Origin: Chitinophagaceae bacterium | GTDB taxonomy: Bacteria; Bacteroidota; Bacteroidia; Chitinophagales; Chitinophagaceae | DNA length: 43,637 bases | Assembly (NCBI GenBank): GCA_004028765.1 | Contig: SAIX01000102.1 | Coordinates: 1 to 43,637 of the forward strand | Direction of reading: 5' to 3' | The notes under the pieces: model-generated | The model's input: only the letters and a program-made list of their open reading frames with translations | Database searches by the model: none | What the model was told of the DNA's origin: nothing | Shown here: in pieces, positions 1 through 8,068 of the stretch | Layout: every line of letters begins with the position of its first letter | Numbering within the stretch: the stretch's first letter is position 1 | Position numbers and translations under genes: made by a program

Positions 1-1
1 C

Positions 2-187
2 ATCCACCCGCCTTATAACTTCAATGTTGCAGACAGCCTTGTTACGAATTTTCATTTACCGAAAACAAGTTTGCTGATCATGACCTGCGCATTTGCCGGT
101 TATGACCTCGCAATGGAAGCATACAAAAAAGCGATCAAGGATAAATACCGTTTCTTCAGTTATGGAGACGCATTATTGATCATCTGA
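2..187 (+). CDS. queA: QueA C-terminal fragment (tRNA queuosine synthesis)
   Basis: Only the last 61 codons are in the window, and the gene runs off the left edge. The frame reads TNFHLPK, LLIMTCAFAGYDLAMEAYK and YRFFSYGDALLII before TGA. This is the characteristic C-terminus of S-adenosylmethionine:tRNA ribosyltransferase-isomerase. The enzyme transfers the ribosyl part of SAM to preQ1 in the tRNA wobble position, giving epoxyqueuosine. It is cytoplasmic. A strong hairpin terminator begins about 20 bases after the stop. The family assignment is confident because the FHLPK and FFSYGDA segments are diagnostic. The start and upstream context cannot be seen. Confidence 0.93.
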   Translation: MHPPYNFNVADSLVTNFHLPKTSLLIMTCAFAGYDLAMEAYKKAIKDKYRFFSYGDALLII

Positions 188-205
188 CAAGAAAAAATTC
201 CATTC

Positions 206-1425
206 TCAAAACCCGGTACAATTGCTTACCGGGTTTTTTTTTTTTGAAGGGGGCCAGTAATCACTCGGGAGCATGGTACACATTTTTTCTGCCCAGCCCC
301 AGTAACCCGAGGTGATCATTCCGGTTGGTTCAAAAAAAGAGCCGTTGTATAATACTGATATGGGGTCGCTTGTGGTAAGAAAAACCTCAGAAGTAAGCGG
401 CATTGACTGCACCCCTCTTGGAAGAAACTTCCGGTATTCGGCCGGGGTATATTTAGGGGGAAATTTTACCTCCAGATACCCTTTGAATGAAAAACCAACG
501 GTGACGCTGTCGATCGCATACGCGATACTGTCGCCGGGTAATATTTTATCGATCAGTATTGTCAGTGATTCAGGATCGTTCAGCACTTTCCGGTAATAGG
601 CTGCAGTATCGTTGCGCAGCGATGGATCGCCCGGCCGATACAATTGGCGCACACGTTTTTTCTCCGCATCTGATACTTTAAAAATCCTGCGCACTTCGAA
701 ATGTTCTTCGAGTAATTTATTTCGGTACAGGCTGCGCATAAAATGCATCACCGAGCCCCCGTAAACATCTTCGCGGTTGCGGTTCCACCTCCGCTCCTGC
801 CCGCTTCGTTTTGCGTCCATCTCTTCAAATAAAGGGTAGCCCTGGTACAGCAAGACTTTTGTAGTGAAGTTGTATTCAAAATTCACAAGGTCATATTTCA
901 GGATATAACCCAGCGCCTTGTTTTCGATGATGAGTTGTTCATTGGCGATCGCACGAAGTGTATTCCTCTTTTTGCTCATCCGGAATTTTACTGCTTCAGG
1001 GTTCCTGAATTTACAATCAGAAGCGAATGCATGTGTGCCAATAAAATTCTCCATAAAAAAGCTGCCCCATTTTTCCCAGCCATTTTTTTCATAAGGCTCC
1101 ACCACCACTTCCTGCAATTCGTTTACGGCGGGTTTCAGCATTACGGTAAGTATCGGGGGCAATTGTGCAGCGGAAACTGTGATCACCTGCGTTACATAAC
1201 CGATACAGGATACCACCAGGTCGTAACGGCCTGCGGGGAAATTTTTGATCAGGAAATTGCCTTTCTCATCTGTGATCGTTCCAACCGAACTGTTTGCGAG
1301 ATACACATTGGCCGAGGCAACGGGTTGTTTTTTCTCTGCATCCAAAACCTGCCCGTTCAGCGATTGCTGGGCAGAAGAACTGCTATAAAAAGAAGGAGAA
1401 ATAAAATAAAGGAGGAAATTTTCAC
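206..1425 (-). CDS. Secreted carboxypeptidase-regulatory-like domain protein, apparent frameshift in signal peptide
   Basis: The body of the protein is about 390 residues. Directly after the signal region comes a CarboxypepD_reg-like beta-sandwich (start SLNGQVLDAEKKQPVASANV, then VGTITDEKGNF and LVVSCIGY). A roughly 280-residue C-terminal region has no domain I recognise. Such proteins in Bacteroidota are exported and often relate to TonB-linked surface functions; the role here is unknown. In the body frame the N-terminus (MYSENFLLYF...) lacks the basic residues of a signal peptide. In another frame, a GTG at 1425 gives VKISSFILFLLLFIAV, an excellent signal peptide, which then hits a stop after about 23 codons. 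One missing base near the A5 run at 1387-1391 would join the two. The stop codon lies in the terminator shared with queA. The gene end is certain; the start is provisional. Confidence 0.7.
208..245 (+). terminator. Intrinsic terminator after queA
   Basis: A perfect 11-bp stem, AAAACCCGGTA at 208-218 pairing with TACCGGGTTTT at 227-237, has an 8-base loop. The T run extends to 245. This fits queA termination on the + strand. The A tract on the left arm lets it also act on the minus strand, where it overlaps the last codons of the converging gene. Confidence 0.9.
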
Positions 1426-1471
1426 TATACAACTATAAATTTAGTTGATCAATATTACGGATTTTACCAGC

Positions 1472-1501
1472 AAAAAAGCCGCTGTTGGTCCAGCGGCTTT
1501 T
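1472..1501 (-). terminator. Intrinsic terminator after aspartate kinase
   Basis: A perfect 11-bp stem, AAAAGCCGCTG (1474-1484) with CAGCGGCTTTT (1491-1501), has a 6-base loop. On the minus strand it is followed by T6. It lies about 20 bases after the aspartate kinase stop and separates that gene from the next one. Confidence 0.9.
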
Positions 1502-1519
1502 CAGGTATTGCATCAAACT

Positions 1520-2839
1520 TTACAAACCGAACAATCCTTTATTCAGTAATTGCAGGGTTTGGGTTTTGTATTCACTTGGTACGAGCAGCGAAATATTGTG
1601 CGGGCTCCCTCCATAGCTCACCATGGTAACCGGTATTTCGCGCACTGATTCAAATAATTTTTCCAGCACATTCTCTGTTTTCGCGATCTCATTACCCACG
1701 ATGGAAACGATGGTTTGTTTATCATCCACATCAACCGTACCAAACGGTTCCAGTTCGCGGACGATCTGCAGCAGGTAAATATCCGAGTCGATGGTAAGGG
1801 AAACCGCCACTTCAGATGTGGTGATCATATCAATAGAAGTATGGTATTTCTCAAATACTTCAAAAACTTTCCGGAGAAAACCATAAGCAAGCAGCATACG
1901 GCTGCTTTTGATCTTGATGGCGATGATCCCATCTTTTGCAGCAACAGCTTTCACACCTACACTACCGGCTTCTTTGGTAATAGTGGTACCCACAGCATCG
2001 GGCTCCATGGTATTTAGCAGTTTCACCGGAACATTTTCCTGCTGTGCCGGCCAGATACAGGTAGGATGTAAAATCTTCGCACCGAAATAAGCCAGCTCGG
2101 CTGCTTCATCAAAACTGAGTTGTTTGATCGCATTGGTTTTATCAACTACGCGCGGATCGTTGTTGTGCATGCCATCAATGTCTGTCCATATTTCACAAAC
2201 GCTTGCATGCACAGCTGCTGCAACCAATGAAGCAGTGTAGTCGCTACCACCCCGTTTCAGATTGTCCACTTCGCCTTTTGCGTTGCGGCAGATATATCCC
2301 TGTGTGATGAATAATTTTTTGTCTTTGTGCTGATCCAGTATCGCCGTGAGCTTTGAACGGATACTGCCCAGTTGCGGTTCTTCGTTTGCATCGATCGACA
2401 TAAACTCAAGTGCCGGCAGTAACAGGTGATCGATATGCTGTTCTTCAAGATACGTACTGAAAAGTTTTGTACTCATCAGTTCGCCCTGTGCAAGGATATC
2501 TTTGTTCAATGCTTCGCTGAAAGAAATGCGAAGAATAATATTGAGGAATTCAAAATGTTCGCTTACGATCGCATTGCCTTTCGCACGGCAATCATCATTC
2601 TTGAGCAGGTCCAGTACAAAAGAGCGGTAATGTGCTTCCAGTGTATCGATCTTTTCTTTGGCTGCTGTACGATCGGCCTGTGATAAACTATTGCTGATCT
2701 CCACCAGTGCATTGGTGGTTCCGCTAAGTGCACTCAGCACCACGATCGTGGGCTCTGCATCTTTTGTGATCAGTTGCGATACCTGGTGCATACGCTCTGG
2801 CTTACCCACACTGGTGCCGCCGAATTTCATTACTTTCAT
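1520..2839 (-). CDS. lysC: Aspartate kinase, monofunctional
   Basis: Phosphorylates aspartate with ATP, the first step toward lysine, threonine and methionine, in the cytoplasm. The 439-residue protein starts with the ATP-binding motif MKFGGTSVGK and has RGGSDYTASLVAAA and the TDIDGMHNNDPRV segment of the kinase core. The last ~140 residues look like the paired ACT regulatory domains (SSRMLLAYGFLRKVFEVFEK, then TIVSIVGNEIAKTENVLEK). The length matches monofunctional enzymes, and there is no homoserine dehydrogenase domain. The ATG is preceded by a GGAGG-type ribosome site. A TACCTTTG element sits 34 bases upstream, so this is probably a single-gene transcript ending at the terminator at 1472-1501. 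The function is secure. The exact isozyme and feedback ligand cannot be told from the sequence. Confidence 0.95.
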   Translation of the reverse strand: MKVMKFGGTSVGKPERMHQVSQLITKDAEPTIVVLSALSGTTNALVEISNSLSQADRTAAKEKIDTLEAHYRSFVLDLLKNDDCRAKGNAIVSEHFEFLNIILRISFSEALNKDILAQGELMSTKLFSTYLEEQHIDHLLLPALEFMSIDANEEPQLGSIRSKLTAILDQHKDKKLFITQGYICRNAKGEVDNLKRGGSDYTASLVAAAVHASVCEIWTDIDGMHNNDPRVVDKTNAIKQLSFDEAAELAYFGAKILHPTCIWPAQQENVPVKLLNTMEPDAVGTTITKEAGSVGVKAVAAKDGIIAIKIKSSRMLLAYGFLRKVFEVFEKYHTSIDMITTSEVAVSLTIDSDIYLLQIVRELEPFGTVDVDDKQTIVSIVGNEIAKTENVLEKLFESVREIPVTMVSYGGSPHNISLLVPSEYKTQTLQLLNKGLFGL

Positions 2840-2872
2840 AAAACCTCCTCAACGTTTGTTTTAAAATTGCCG

Positions 2873-2880
2873 CAAAGGTA
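2873..2880 (-). promoter_or_regulatory. -7 promoter element for aspartate kinase
   Basis: The minus strand reads TACCTTTG, an exact match to the Bacteroidota -7 consensus TAnnTTTG. A TTG lies about 16 bases upstream as a possible -33 element, slightly closer than usual. It is followed by a leader of about 30 bases with a GGAGG site before the ATG. Confidence 0.65.
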
Positions 2881-2928
2881 CAGGCTGGAACCTTATCAAT
2901 CCCGTCGTTTTTTGTGAACATCCGTTAG

Positions 2929-3774
2929 CTACAAACCAAATGGCTTTTGCTCCATACAAGCCAGATTAGGGCCCGGATCCACCCCGAAATAGCGGCAGAA
3001 ATACAAGTAATACCCATTACGATAGGGTGCAGAAGCAGTTTGCCTGCCCCCACATTCAAGTCCGCCATTGATCACATTCACCACAGCCCCAAAGCCTGGA
3101 AGCCGGCTTGCTGCCGAGTCTTTTGCATTCGGCACCCAGTTCCCATACAGAATATCGTGACAGGAAGGCTTGGGATATTGCGCGCTTGTCCAGAACCAGA
3201 GGGCAGAAGCAAAACAGGTTACGGGATCTTCGATCACCTGCGAAGGGTTTAACAGTAAGCGGTTTTTATCCTGGAAATAATTTTCACTGAATTGTCCATA
3301 ATTGTAATTCCAGCTGATCTGCAACGGGCCGCGTCCATGATAGGATCGTGATGGCTGTGGCGGATAATTTATTTTAGAACTGTCGCTGTAATGCGGGCAA
3401 CCGTTCTCGCAATTTTTTTCCTCTGCGAAATAAAAACCCCACTGGTAATAACCGCCGGGTGCTGCATCCCATCCGCCGCCTGTTTCAAATGCCATATTCG
3501 CGAGGATGGCGCATAGTTCTTTTTTTTGAAGAAATGTATCTGTGCCTGAGAGAAAAACAGGATAGGCTTTTGCTGCAGACAAAAAACCCTGGTAAGAAAA
3601 AATATCTGCTTCACTATTTTTCTTTGCACCATCCCTGTAACCGATGCGGTGCGGAAAAAGAATATCCCAGTCTTTCTGCTTCAGCAGTTTTTCAAGATTA
3701 CTTTGTTGTGCTGTTACGGATGCAGCTAAAAAGCATCCTGCAAGAAAAAATAAAAAATGCTTTGAATGAGGCAT
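2929..3774 (-). CDS. Secreted GH19 chitinase/endolysin-like glycoside hydrolase
   Basis: A class-I-chitinase-type (GH19) hydrolase that would cleave beta-1,4 GlcNAc-containing polymers such as chitin or peptidoglycan. The ATG at 3774 was chosen over a longer upstream frame because it opens a clear signal peptide (HFLFFLAGCFLAASVTAQ), giving 281 residues. GH19 hallmarks are visible. The proposed catalytic Glu97 is in MAFETGGGW, a second acidic pair follows in YFAEEKNC, the substrate-cleft motif is GRGPLQISWNYNYG near residues 148-161, and VNVINGGLECGG lies near the C-terminus. Several cysteines suggest extracytoplasmic disulfides. The start lies 5 bases downstream of the Ldh-type gene's stop, so the two are probably co-transcribed. 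Whether the substrate is external chitin or the cell's own wall is not shown. Confidence 0.9.
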   Translation of the reverse strand: MPHSKHFLFFLAGCFLAASVTAQQSNLEKLLKQKDWDILFPHRIGYRDGAKKNSEADIFSYQGFLSAAKAYPVFLSGTDTFLQKKELCAILANMAFETGGGWDAAPGGYYQWGFYFAEEKNCENGCPHYSDSSKINYPPQPSRSYHGRGPLQISWNYNYGQFSENYFQDKNRLLLNPSQVIEDPVTCFASALWFWTSAQYPKPSCHDILYGNWVPNAKDSAASRLPGFGAVVNVINGGLECGGRQTASAPYRNGYYLYFCRYFGVDPGPNLACMEQKPFGL

Positions 3775-3779
3775 AGCTG

Positions 3780-4853
3780 TTATAATACAACAGAAAATTT
3801 CTGACCCACTGTTTTTAATTCCGCCACAACAGAATCCACCAATGGTATCCCTTCTTTGCTTCTGATGATTTCCATTTCGCGTTCCGGATCGCCGGGTATC
3901 AGAACTTTTTCGTGTCCTTCTGATGGCTTTGCCGAGCGGAAACGTGTGATCCAATTATCCATGTGCTGTTTAAACTCATCCGCGGGGCGGAATGCATCCA
4001 CCCGCATCGCACCGAAAAAATGCCCCAGTCCTTCACCGGGCATATTCTCCGGCATTGGCACATAAGCCGGAAATGGGGGTGCCCATGGACCGTAGGATGC
4101 GCCGCTGAGCACTGCAGAAAAAATATCCACGATACTTCCCAGTGCATAGCCTTTGTGGCTGCCATGTTCCCTGTCGCTCCCCAACGGTAATAATGCACCG
4201 GCTTTTTTGAGAATATTTGCGTCGGTGGATGCATGTCCTTCTTTATCCTGCACCCATCCATAAGGTGTTTCCGCATTTTTCCGCTGCAACAATTCGAGTT
4301 TTCCATTCGCTGCAGTAGTGGTGGCAAAATCAGCCACAAAAGCAGGTTGTTCTTTTGCAGGAATAGCTACAGCAATGGGATTGGTTCCCAACATCCGCTC
4401 CACCGAAAATGTTGGCGCCACCAGTGCGCTGGCATTGGTCATAGCCATACCGATCATATCCTGCTCCAATGCCATCATTGCATGGTATCCTGCAATCCCG
4501 AAATGGTTGCTGTTGCGCACACTCACCCATCCTGTTCCAGCCTTTTTTGCTTTACCGATCGCTACCTGCATAGCAAAGGGTGCCACGACAAGTCCAAGGC
4601 CCGCATCGCCATCGACCACGGCAGTAGAAGGTGTTTCATGCACGATACGGATATCGGGTTTTGCATTTACACGGCCTGCTTCCCACAAACGTACATAACC
4701 TGTGAGCCTCGCCACACCATGGCTGTCGATCCCCCGCATATCCGCGGCGATCAATGCTTTTGTTGCGATATTTGCATCGGCTTCAGAACAACCAATGGAA
4801 AGGAATATTTTTTCGGTGAAAGAAAATAACTGCTCGTAAGAAAAAACGGTCAC
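3780..4853 (-). CDS. Ldh family NAD(P)-dependent oxidoreductase (malate/lactate/ureidoglycolate dehydrogenase type)
   Basis: A 357-residue member of the type-2 malate/L-lactate dehydrogenase family, which oxidises 2-hydroxyacids with NAD(P) and is unrelated to classical Rossmann-fold LDH. Family signatures are MRGIDSHGVARL with the catalytic His, VSVRNSNHFGIAGY, MTNASALVAP and GTNPIAVAIP. DREHGSHKGYALG appears in the C-terminal half. It is cytoplasmic, with no signal peptide. It is the first gene of an apparent two-gene unit with the GH19 enzyme. The substrate cannot be deduced, because this family covers malate, lactate, sulfolactate, ureidoglycolate and 2,3-diketogulonate. A TATCTTGC element precedes it. 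Confidence 0.9.
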   Translation of the reverse strand: MTVFSYEQLFSFTEKIFLSIGCSEADANIATKALIAADMRGIDSHGVARLTGYVRLWEAGRVNAKPDIRIVHETPSTAVVDGDAGLGLVVAPFAMQVAIGKAKKAGTGWVSVRNSNHFGIAGYHAMMALEQDMIGMAMTNASALVAPTFSVERMLGTNPIAVAIPAKEQPAFVADFATTTAANGKLELLQRKNAETPYGWVQDKEGHASTDANILKKAGALLPLGSDREHGSHKGYALGSIVDIFSAVLSGASYGPWAPPFPAYVPMPENMPGEGLGHFFGAMRVDAFRPADEFKQHMDNWITRFRSAKPSEGHEKVLIPGDPEREMEIIRSKEGIPLVDSVVAELKTVGQKFSVVL

Positions 4854-4874
4854 AACATTTGTTTTTGGATACTT

Positions 4875-4882
4875 GCAAGATA
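4875..4882 (-). promoter_or_regulatory. -7-like promoter element for Ldh/GH19 unit
   Basis: The minus strand reads TATCTTGC, a near match to TAnnTTTG, 21 bases before the ATG at 4853. The same octamer lies before surE. No convincing -33 element was seen. Confidence 0.45.
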
Positions 4883-4922
4883 GTTCATCCTGTTAATAAG
4901 CGTATTTGGTTAATTTTATCGC

Positions 4923-6200
4923 ATGAAGCATCTTTTGACTGGGTTGATCAGCGTTTTACTTACCGGTTCCGTTATTGCGCAATTCAGCGCCGATTCCATT
5001 TACAGCAATTTTGTTTTGTACCAGCGCAGGGTTGATTTTGATAAAAACATGCGTACCAGAACCATTGCAGGCAGCTTTGCACAGCCGCTAGACAGTACAA
5101 CGGAAGAAAATTATAAAGAAGCCTGCTGGGCCATCTCTCAATTTATATTCCGTTCACCGGAGATCGAAAAAGGTTTTGCCAAAATGTTCGCAGGATACGC
5201 GGGTTTGTCGGGCCCGGTACAAAGGGCTTTTATCGAAGCGGTATATGCTTCTTACCCGGATGAATACGTGAAAGAAATACAGGACCTGCTTGTGAAAGAA
5301 ACCAATGCAAAATTATTTGCAATGGAAGCCGTGTACCTGTGGCGAAATAAAAAGGAGCGTGCAGGCAGCATTCTTTCCTTGTTGAAAGCAAGGTTTCCCG
5401 GGTATGAAAAAGATTTGCTGCTGAATGAGCTTTACTATTACCTAAATAACCATGACCAGGATATTTCGGGAACCACAACCTCTCTCAATGATCTTTTCAG
5501 TTACCGGAAAAAAAGCGGGCAGAAAACGATCTATTCTTTTCAGCGATGGAACAGGGATATGCCGGGAATGGCAATCGTACAACTGGCAGATGGTAGTTTT
5601 GTACGCGATGCAGATGGTAAATTACGCGTGTTTCAGCAATTGGCACGCTCTGCTTCTGATCTGCCTTATTTCATCACCAACGGCAGTACGCCGCAAGGTA
5701 TTTTCAGCATACAGGGTACCGAAGTTTCTCATAATCTGTTTATCGGCCCTACACCCAATATCCAGCTGGTAATGCCGAACGAAGCAGACAGTGCATTCTG
5801 GCATGGGGCATTCGATCCCTCAAAAGATACCATCGGTAATTACCTCGCTTTATTACCACCCTCCTGGAGAAATTACCGCCCCATCACCGAATCTTTTATT
5901 GCCGGAAGCATCGGACGTACGGAGATCATTGCGCATGGCACTACTATCGACCCTGATTATTTTAAAGACAAACCTTATTATCCCCTCGCACCAACCCTGG
6001 GCTGCTTATGCGCAAAGGAAACATGGAATATTTTCAATGGTAAATTCGAGCAAAGCGAACAATTCAAACTGGTAAATACCTTTTTGTCAACCCCTGGCAA
6101 TAAGGGGTATCTTTTTGTGATCAATCTTACTAACAAACCTTCTCCCCTGACACGCGAAGAACTGGAAACCCTGGTTGCCGCTTTTGAAAAAGGGCAATAA
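4923..6200 (+). CDS. Secreted protein with divergent YkuD-like L,D-transpeptidase domain
   Basis: A 425-residue exported protein. Its N-terminus (HLLTGLISVLLTGSVIAQ) is a signal peptide. Residues 25-190 are alpha-helical with no domain I know. The C-terminal part resembles the YkuD fold of L,D-transpeptidases. TNGSTPQGIFSIQGT (252-266) matches the TPxGxF strand, EIIAHGT places a His at 338, and PTLGCLCAKETW places a Cys at 361. This is the His...(S/T)xGC order of the family active site. The usual Arg after the Cys is missing and the usual Ser/His before Gly is Leu, so the site is divergent. If active, it would modify peptidoglycan cross-links or attach proteins to the wall in the periplasm. 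It is a single gene, divergent from the Ldh gene. The domain call is an inference from motifs. Confidence 0.6.
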   Translation: MKHLLTGLISVLLTGSVIAQFSADSIYSNFVLYQRRVDFDKNMRTRTIAGSFAQPLDSTTEENYKEACWAISQFIFRSPEIEKGFAKMFAGYAGLSGPVQRAFIEAVYASYPDEYVKEIQDLLVKETNAKLFAMEAVYLWRNKKERAGSILSLLKARFPGYEKDLLLNELYYYLNNHDQDISGTTTSLNDLFSYRKKSGQKTIYSFQRWNRDMPGMAIVQLADGSFVRDADGKLRVFQQLARSASDLPYFITNGSTPQGIFSIQGTEVSHNLFIGPTPNIQLVMPNEADSAFWHGAFDPSKDTIGNYLALLPPSWRNYRPITESFIAGSIGRTEIIAHGTTIDPDYFKDKPYYPLAPTLGCLCAKETWNIFNGKFEQSEQFKLVNTFLSTPGNKGYLFVINLTNKPSPLTREELETLVAAFEKGQ

Positions 6201-6222
6201 AAAAGAGAGGCGAACCTCTCTT
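6198..6222 (-). terminator. Terminator between converging genes, mainly for ssb
   Basis: AAGAGAGG (6203-6210) pairs with CCTCTCTT (6215-6222) around a CGAA loop. On the minus strand it is followed by TTTTTT and ATT. This fits termination of ssb, whose stop is 25 bases before it. It could also weakly serve the gene ending at 6200. Confidence 0.7.
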
Positions 6223-6246
6223 CTCATTGTATAAAAAATTCCGTTA

Positions 6247-6702
6247 TTAAAATGGAAGGTCATCCAGCGGCTCTGTGATCTCGCTGGCCGAAGGTGCAGG
6301 TGCGGCGGGTTGCGAATAAGCGGGTGCAGCAGACTGGTAATTGTTTCCCCCACCATAAGTTTCGTTACCCGAACCTCCTTCGTTACTGCGGCTGCCCAGC
6401 AACTGAACGCTCAGCACCCGAAGCGTAAGAGAAGCACCCTGCCTTCCATCCTGCGTGGTATAAGTGCGAACATCGGGCTGGCCTTCTACATAAACCTGTG
6501 TGCCTTTGCGGAGATAGGGCGCCACAGCAGTACGATCGGTCCAGTAAGCACAATCCACCCATGTGGTCCGGTCCTTCTGGTTACCCTGTGCGTCACGGTA
6601 TTTCTCAGTATGCGCCACATTGAAATTGATCACTGATTTTCCATTCACATTATTTACGATGGCATCTTTTCCAAGATTGCCGATTACCTGAAGTTTGATC
6701 AT
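6247..6702 (-). CDS. ssb: Single-stranded DNA-binding protein
   Basis: A 151-residue SSB that coats single-stranded DNA in replication, repair and recombination. The OB-fold occupies about residues 1-105: MIKLQVIGNLGKDA, VINFNVAHTEKYRD, TTWVDCAYW, GTQVYVEGQPDVRTYT and TLRVLSVQLLG. It is followed by a Gly/Asn/Gln/Pro-rich flexible tail and the acidic tip EPLDDLPF, which recruits partner proteins. The length is normal. It is a single-gene unit with a TATTTTTG promoter element and a terminator. The leader before ATG is A-rich without an obvious Shine-Dalgarno sequence, as is common in this phylum. Confidence 0.97.
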   Translation of the reverse strand: MIKLQVIGNLGKDAIVNNVNGKSVINFNVAHTEKYRDAQGNQKDRTTWVDCAYWTDRTAVAPYLRKGTQVYVEGQPDVRTYTTQDGRQGASLTLRVLSVQLLGSRSNEGGSGNETYGGGNNYQSAAPAYSQPAAPAPSASEITEPLDDLPF

Positions 6703-6724
6703 ACGTTTTCTTTTTTGATGAATG

Positions 6725-6732
6725 CAAAAATA
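6725..6732 (-). promoter_or_regulatory. -7 promoter element for ssb
   Basis: The minus strand reads TATTTTTG, an exact TAnnTTTG match, 22 bases before the ssb ATG. Confidence 0.6.
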
Positions 6733-6910
6733 AAATTACGGCAAATGTGCTTTTTCCGGGCAGGAAAGTGTTTTTCACCTGTATAAATTGGGGGTAACTG
6801 TACGGATGTAAACCGCTGAGCAGAGAGGGTTTACGCAGTAAGAAGTCGTTTTTTTCCGATCTCGAAATCGATCCAACTCTTACATGCATCCCCACTAATT
6901 ACGGTTATCG

Positions 6911-6918
6911 TATTTTTG
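6911..6918 (+). promoter_or_regulatory. -7 promoter element for mnmA
   Basis: TATTTTTG is an exact TAnnTTTG match, followed by GC as at ssb and aspartate kinase. It lies 44 bases before the mnmA ATG chosen here. A small CCGG...CCGG dyad lies in the leader. Confidence 0.6.
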
Positions 6919-6962
6919 CAGCTTTACTTAGACCGGCTTTGAACCGGATCAAAAGGAAATAT

Positions 6963-8066
6963 ATGAGTAGCAAAGGAAAAGTACTGGTTGCCATGAGTGG
7001 CGGTATCGACAGCACCGTAGTAGCATTAATGCTGCACAACCAGGGTTATGAAGTAGTGGGCATTACCATGAAAACCTGGGATTATGCCAGCAGCGGAACC
7101 AGCACAAAAGAAACGGGCTGCTGCAACCTGGATTCTTTTAATGATGCGCGACAGGCCGCAGTACACCATGGCTTTCCTCATTTTATCCTCGATATCCGGG
7201 ATGAGTTCGGTGATTTTGTAATCGAAAATTTTGTAGAAGAATACCTCGCAGGCAGAACGCCCAACCCCTGTGTTATGTGCAATACGCATATCAAATGGCG
7301 GGCTTTGCTGAAAAGGGCCGATGCACTGGACTGTGAATTTATTGCCACCGGTCATTATGCGAATATCCGTCAGCATAACAATGGCCGTTATGTGATCAGC
7401 AAGGGATTGGATGAAACCAAGGACCAGAGTTATGTATTGTGGGGCCTTGAGCAGGACCTGCTGCGCAGAACGATTTTGCCTTTGGGTGGATACCATAAAT
7501 CAGAGATACGCCAAATGGCGGTTGACCTCGGTTACCCTGAACTCGCTAAAAAAAGCGAGAGTTATGAAATCTGTTTTGTACCCGATAATGATTACCGCGG
7601 TTTCCTGAAAAAAAGAGTGGAAGGTTTGGAAGAAAAAGTAAACGGCGGATGGTTTGTTGATAAAACCGGGAAAAAGCTCGGCAAACACAAGGGCTATCCT
7701 TTTTATACCATCGGTCAGCGCAAAGGGCTTGAGATCGCGATGGGAAAACCTGTGTATGTGACGGCCATCGACCCGGAAAGCAATACAGTGATGCTGGGTG
7801 ATGAAGCCGATCTTGAACAAAACGATATGCTGATCGGCAAGATCAACTGGATCAAATACGACGGTATTACAGACGGTATGGAAGCGGTTACAAAAATCCG
7901 TTACAAAGACAGAGGCGCATTGAGCAATTTATATACAGCAGAGAATGGCATCAAAGCCCGTTTTTATGAAAATGTAAAAGGGATCGCGCCAGGGCAAAGC
8001 GCTGTTTTTTACGAAGGGGATGATGTAATCGGCGGGGGAATTATACAGAGAGGGGCATTGGTGTAA
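6963..8066 (+). CDS. mnmA: tRNA-specific 2-thiouridylase
   Basis: Puts sulfur on C2 of wobble uridine 34 in Lys, Glu and Gln tRNAs, using ATP and a persulfide relay. The ATG at 6963 (MSSKGKVLVAMSGG, with AAAGGAAAT upstream) fits the family better than the in-frame ATG 24 bases earlier, giving 367 residues. Motifs are the ATP-pyrophosphatase loop SGGIDSTV, the first catalytic Cys in TPNPCVMCN, GHYAN, the second Cys in SYEICFVPDNDY, and the C-terminal beta-barrel region (GQRKGLEIAMGKPVYV, then YENVKGIAPGQSAVFYEGD). It ends two bases before the stop of the opposing methyltransferase gene. Confidence is high. Confidence 0.97.
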   Translation: MSSKGKVLVAMSGGIDSTVVALMLHNQGYEVVGITMKTWDYASSGTSTKETGCCNLDSFNDARQAAVHHGFPHFILDIRDEFGDFVIENFVEEYLAGRTPNPCVMCNTHIKWRALLKRADALDCEFIATGHYANIRQHNNGRYVISKGLDETKDQSYVLWGLEQDLLRRTILPLGGYHKSEIRQMAVDLGYPELAKKSESYEICFVPDNDYRGFLKKRVEGLEEKVNGGWFVDKTGKKLGKHKGYPFYTIGQRKGLEIAMGKPVYVTAIDPESNTVMLGDEADLEQNDMLIGKINWIKYDGITDGMEAVTKIRYKDRGALSNLYTAENGIKARFYENVKGIAPGQSAVFYEGDDVIGGGIIQRGALV

Positions 8067-8068
8067 AA

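Noticed and set aside
3775..3954. N-terminal extension of the GH19 gene to 3954
   Set aside because: It lies inside the Ldh gene, and the ATG at 3774 gives a clear signal peptide.
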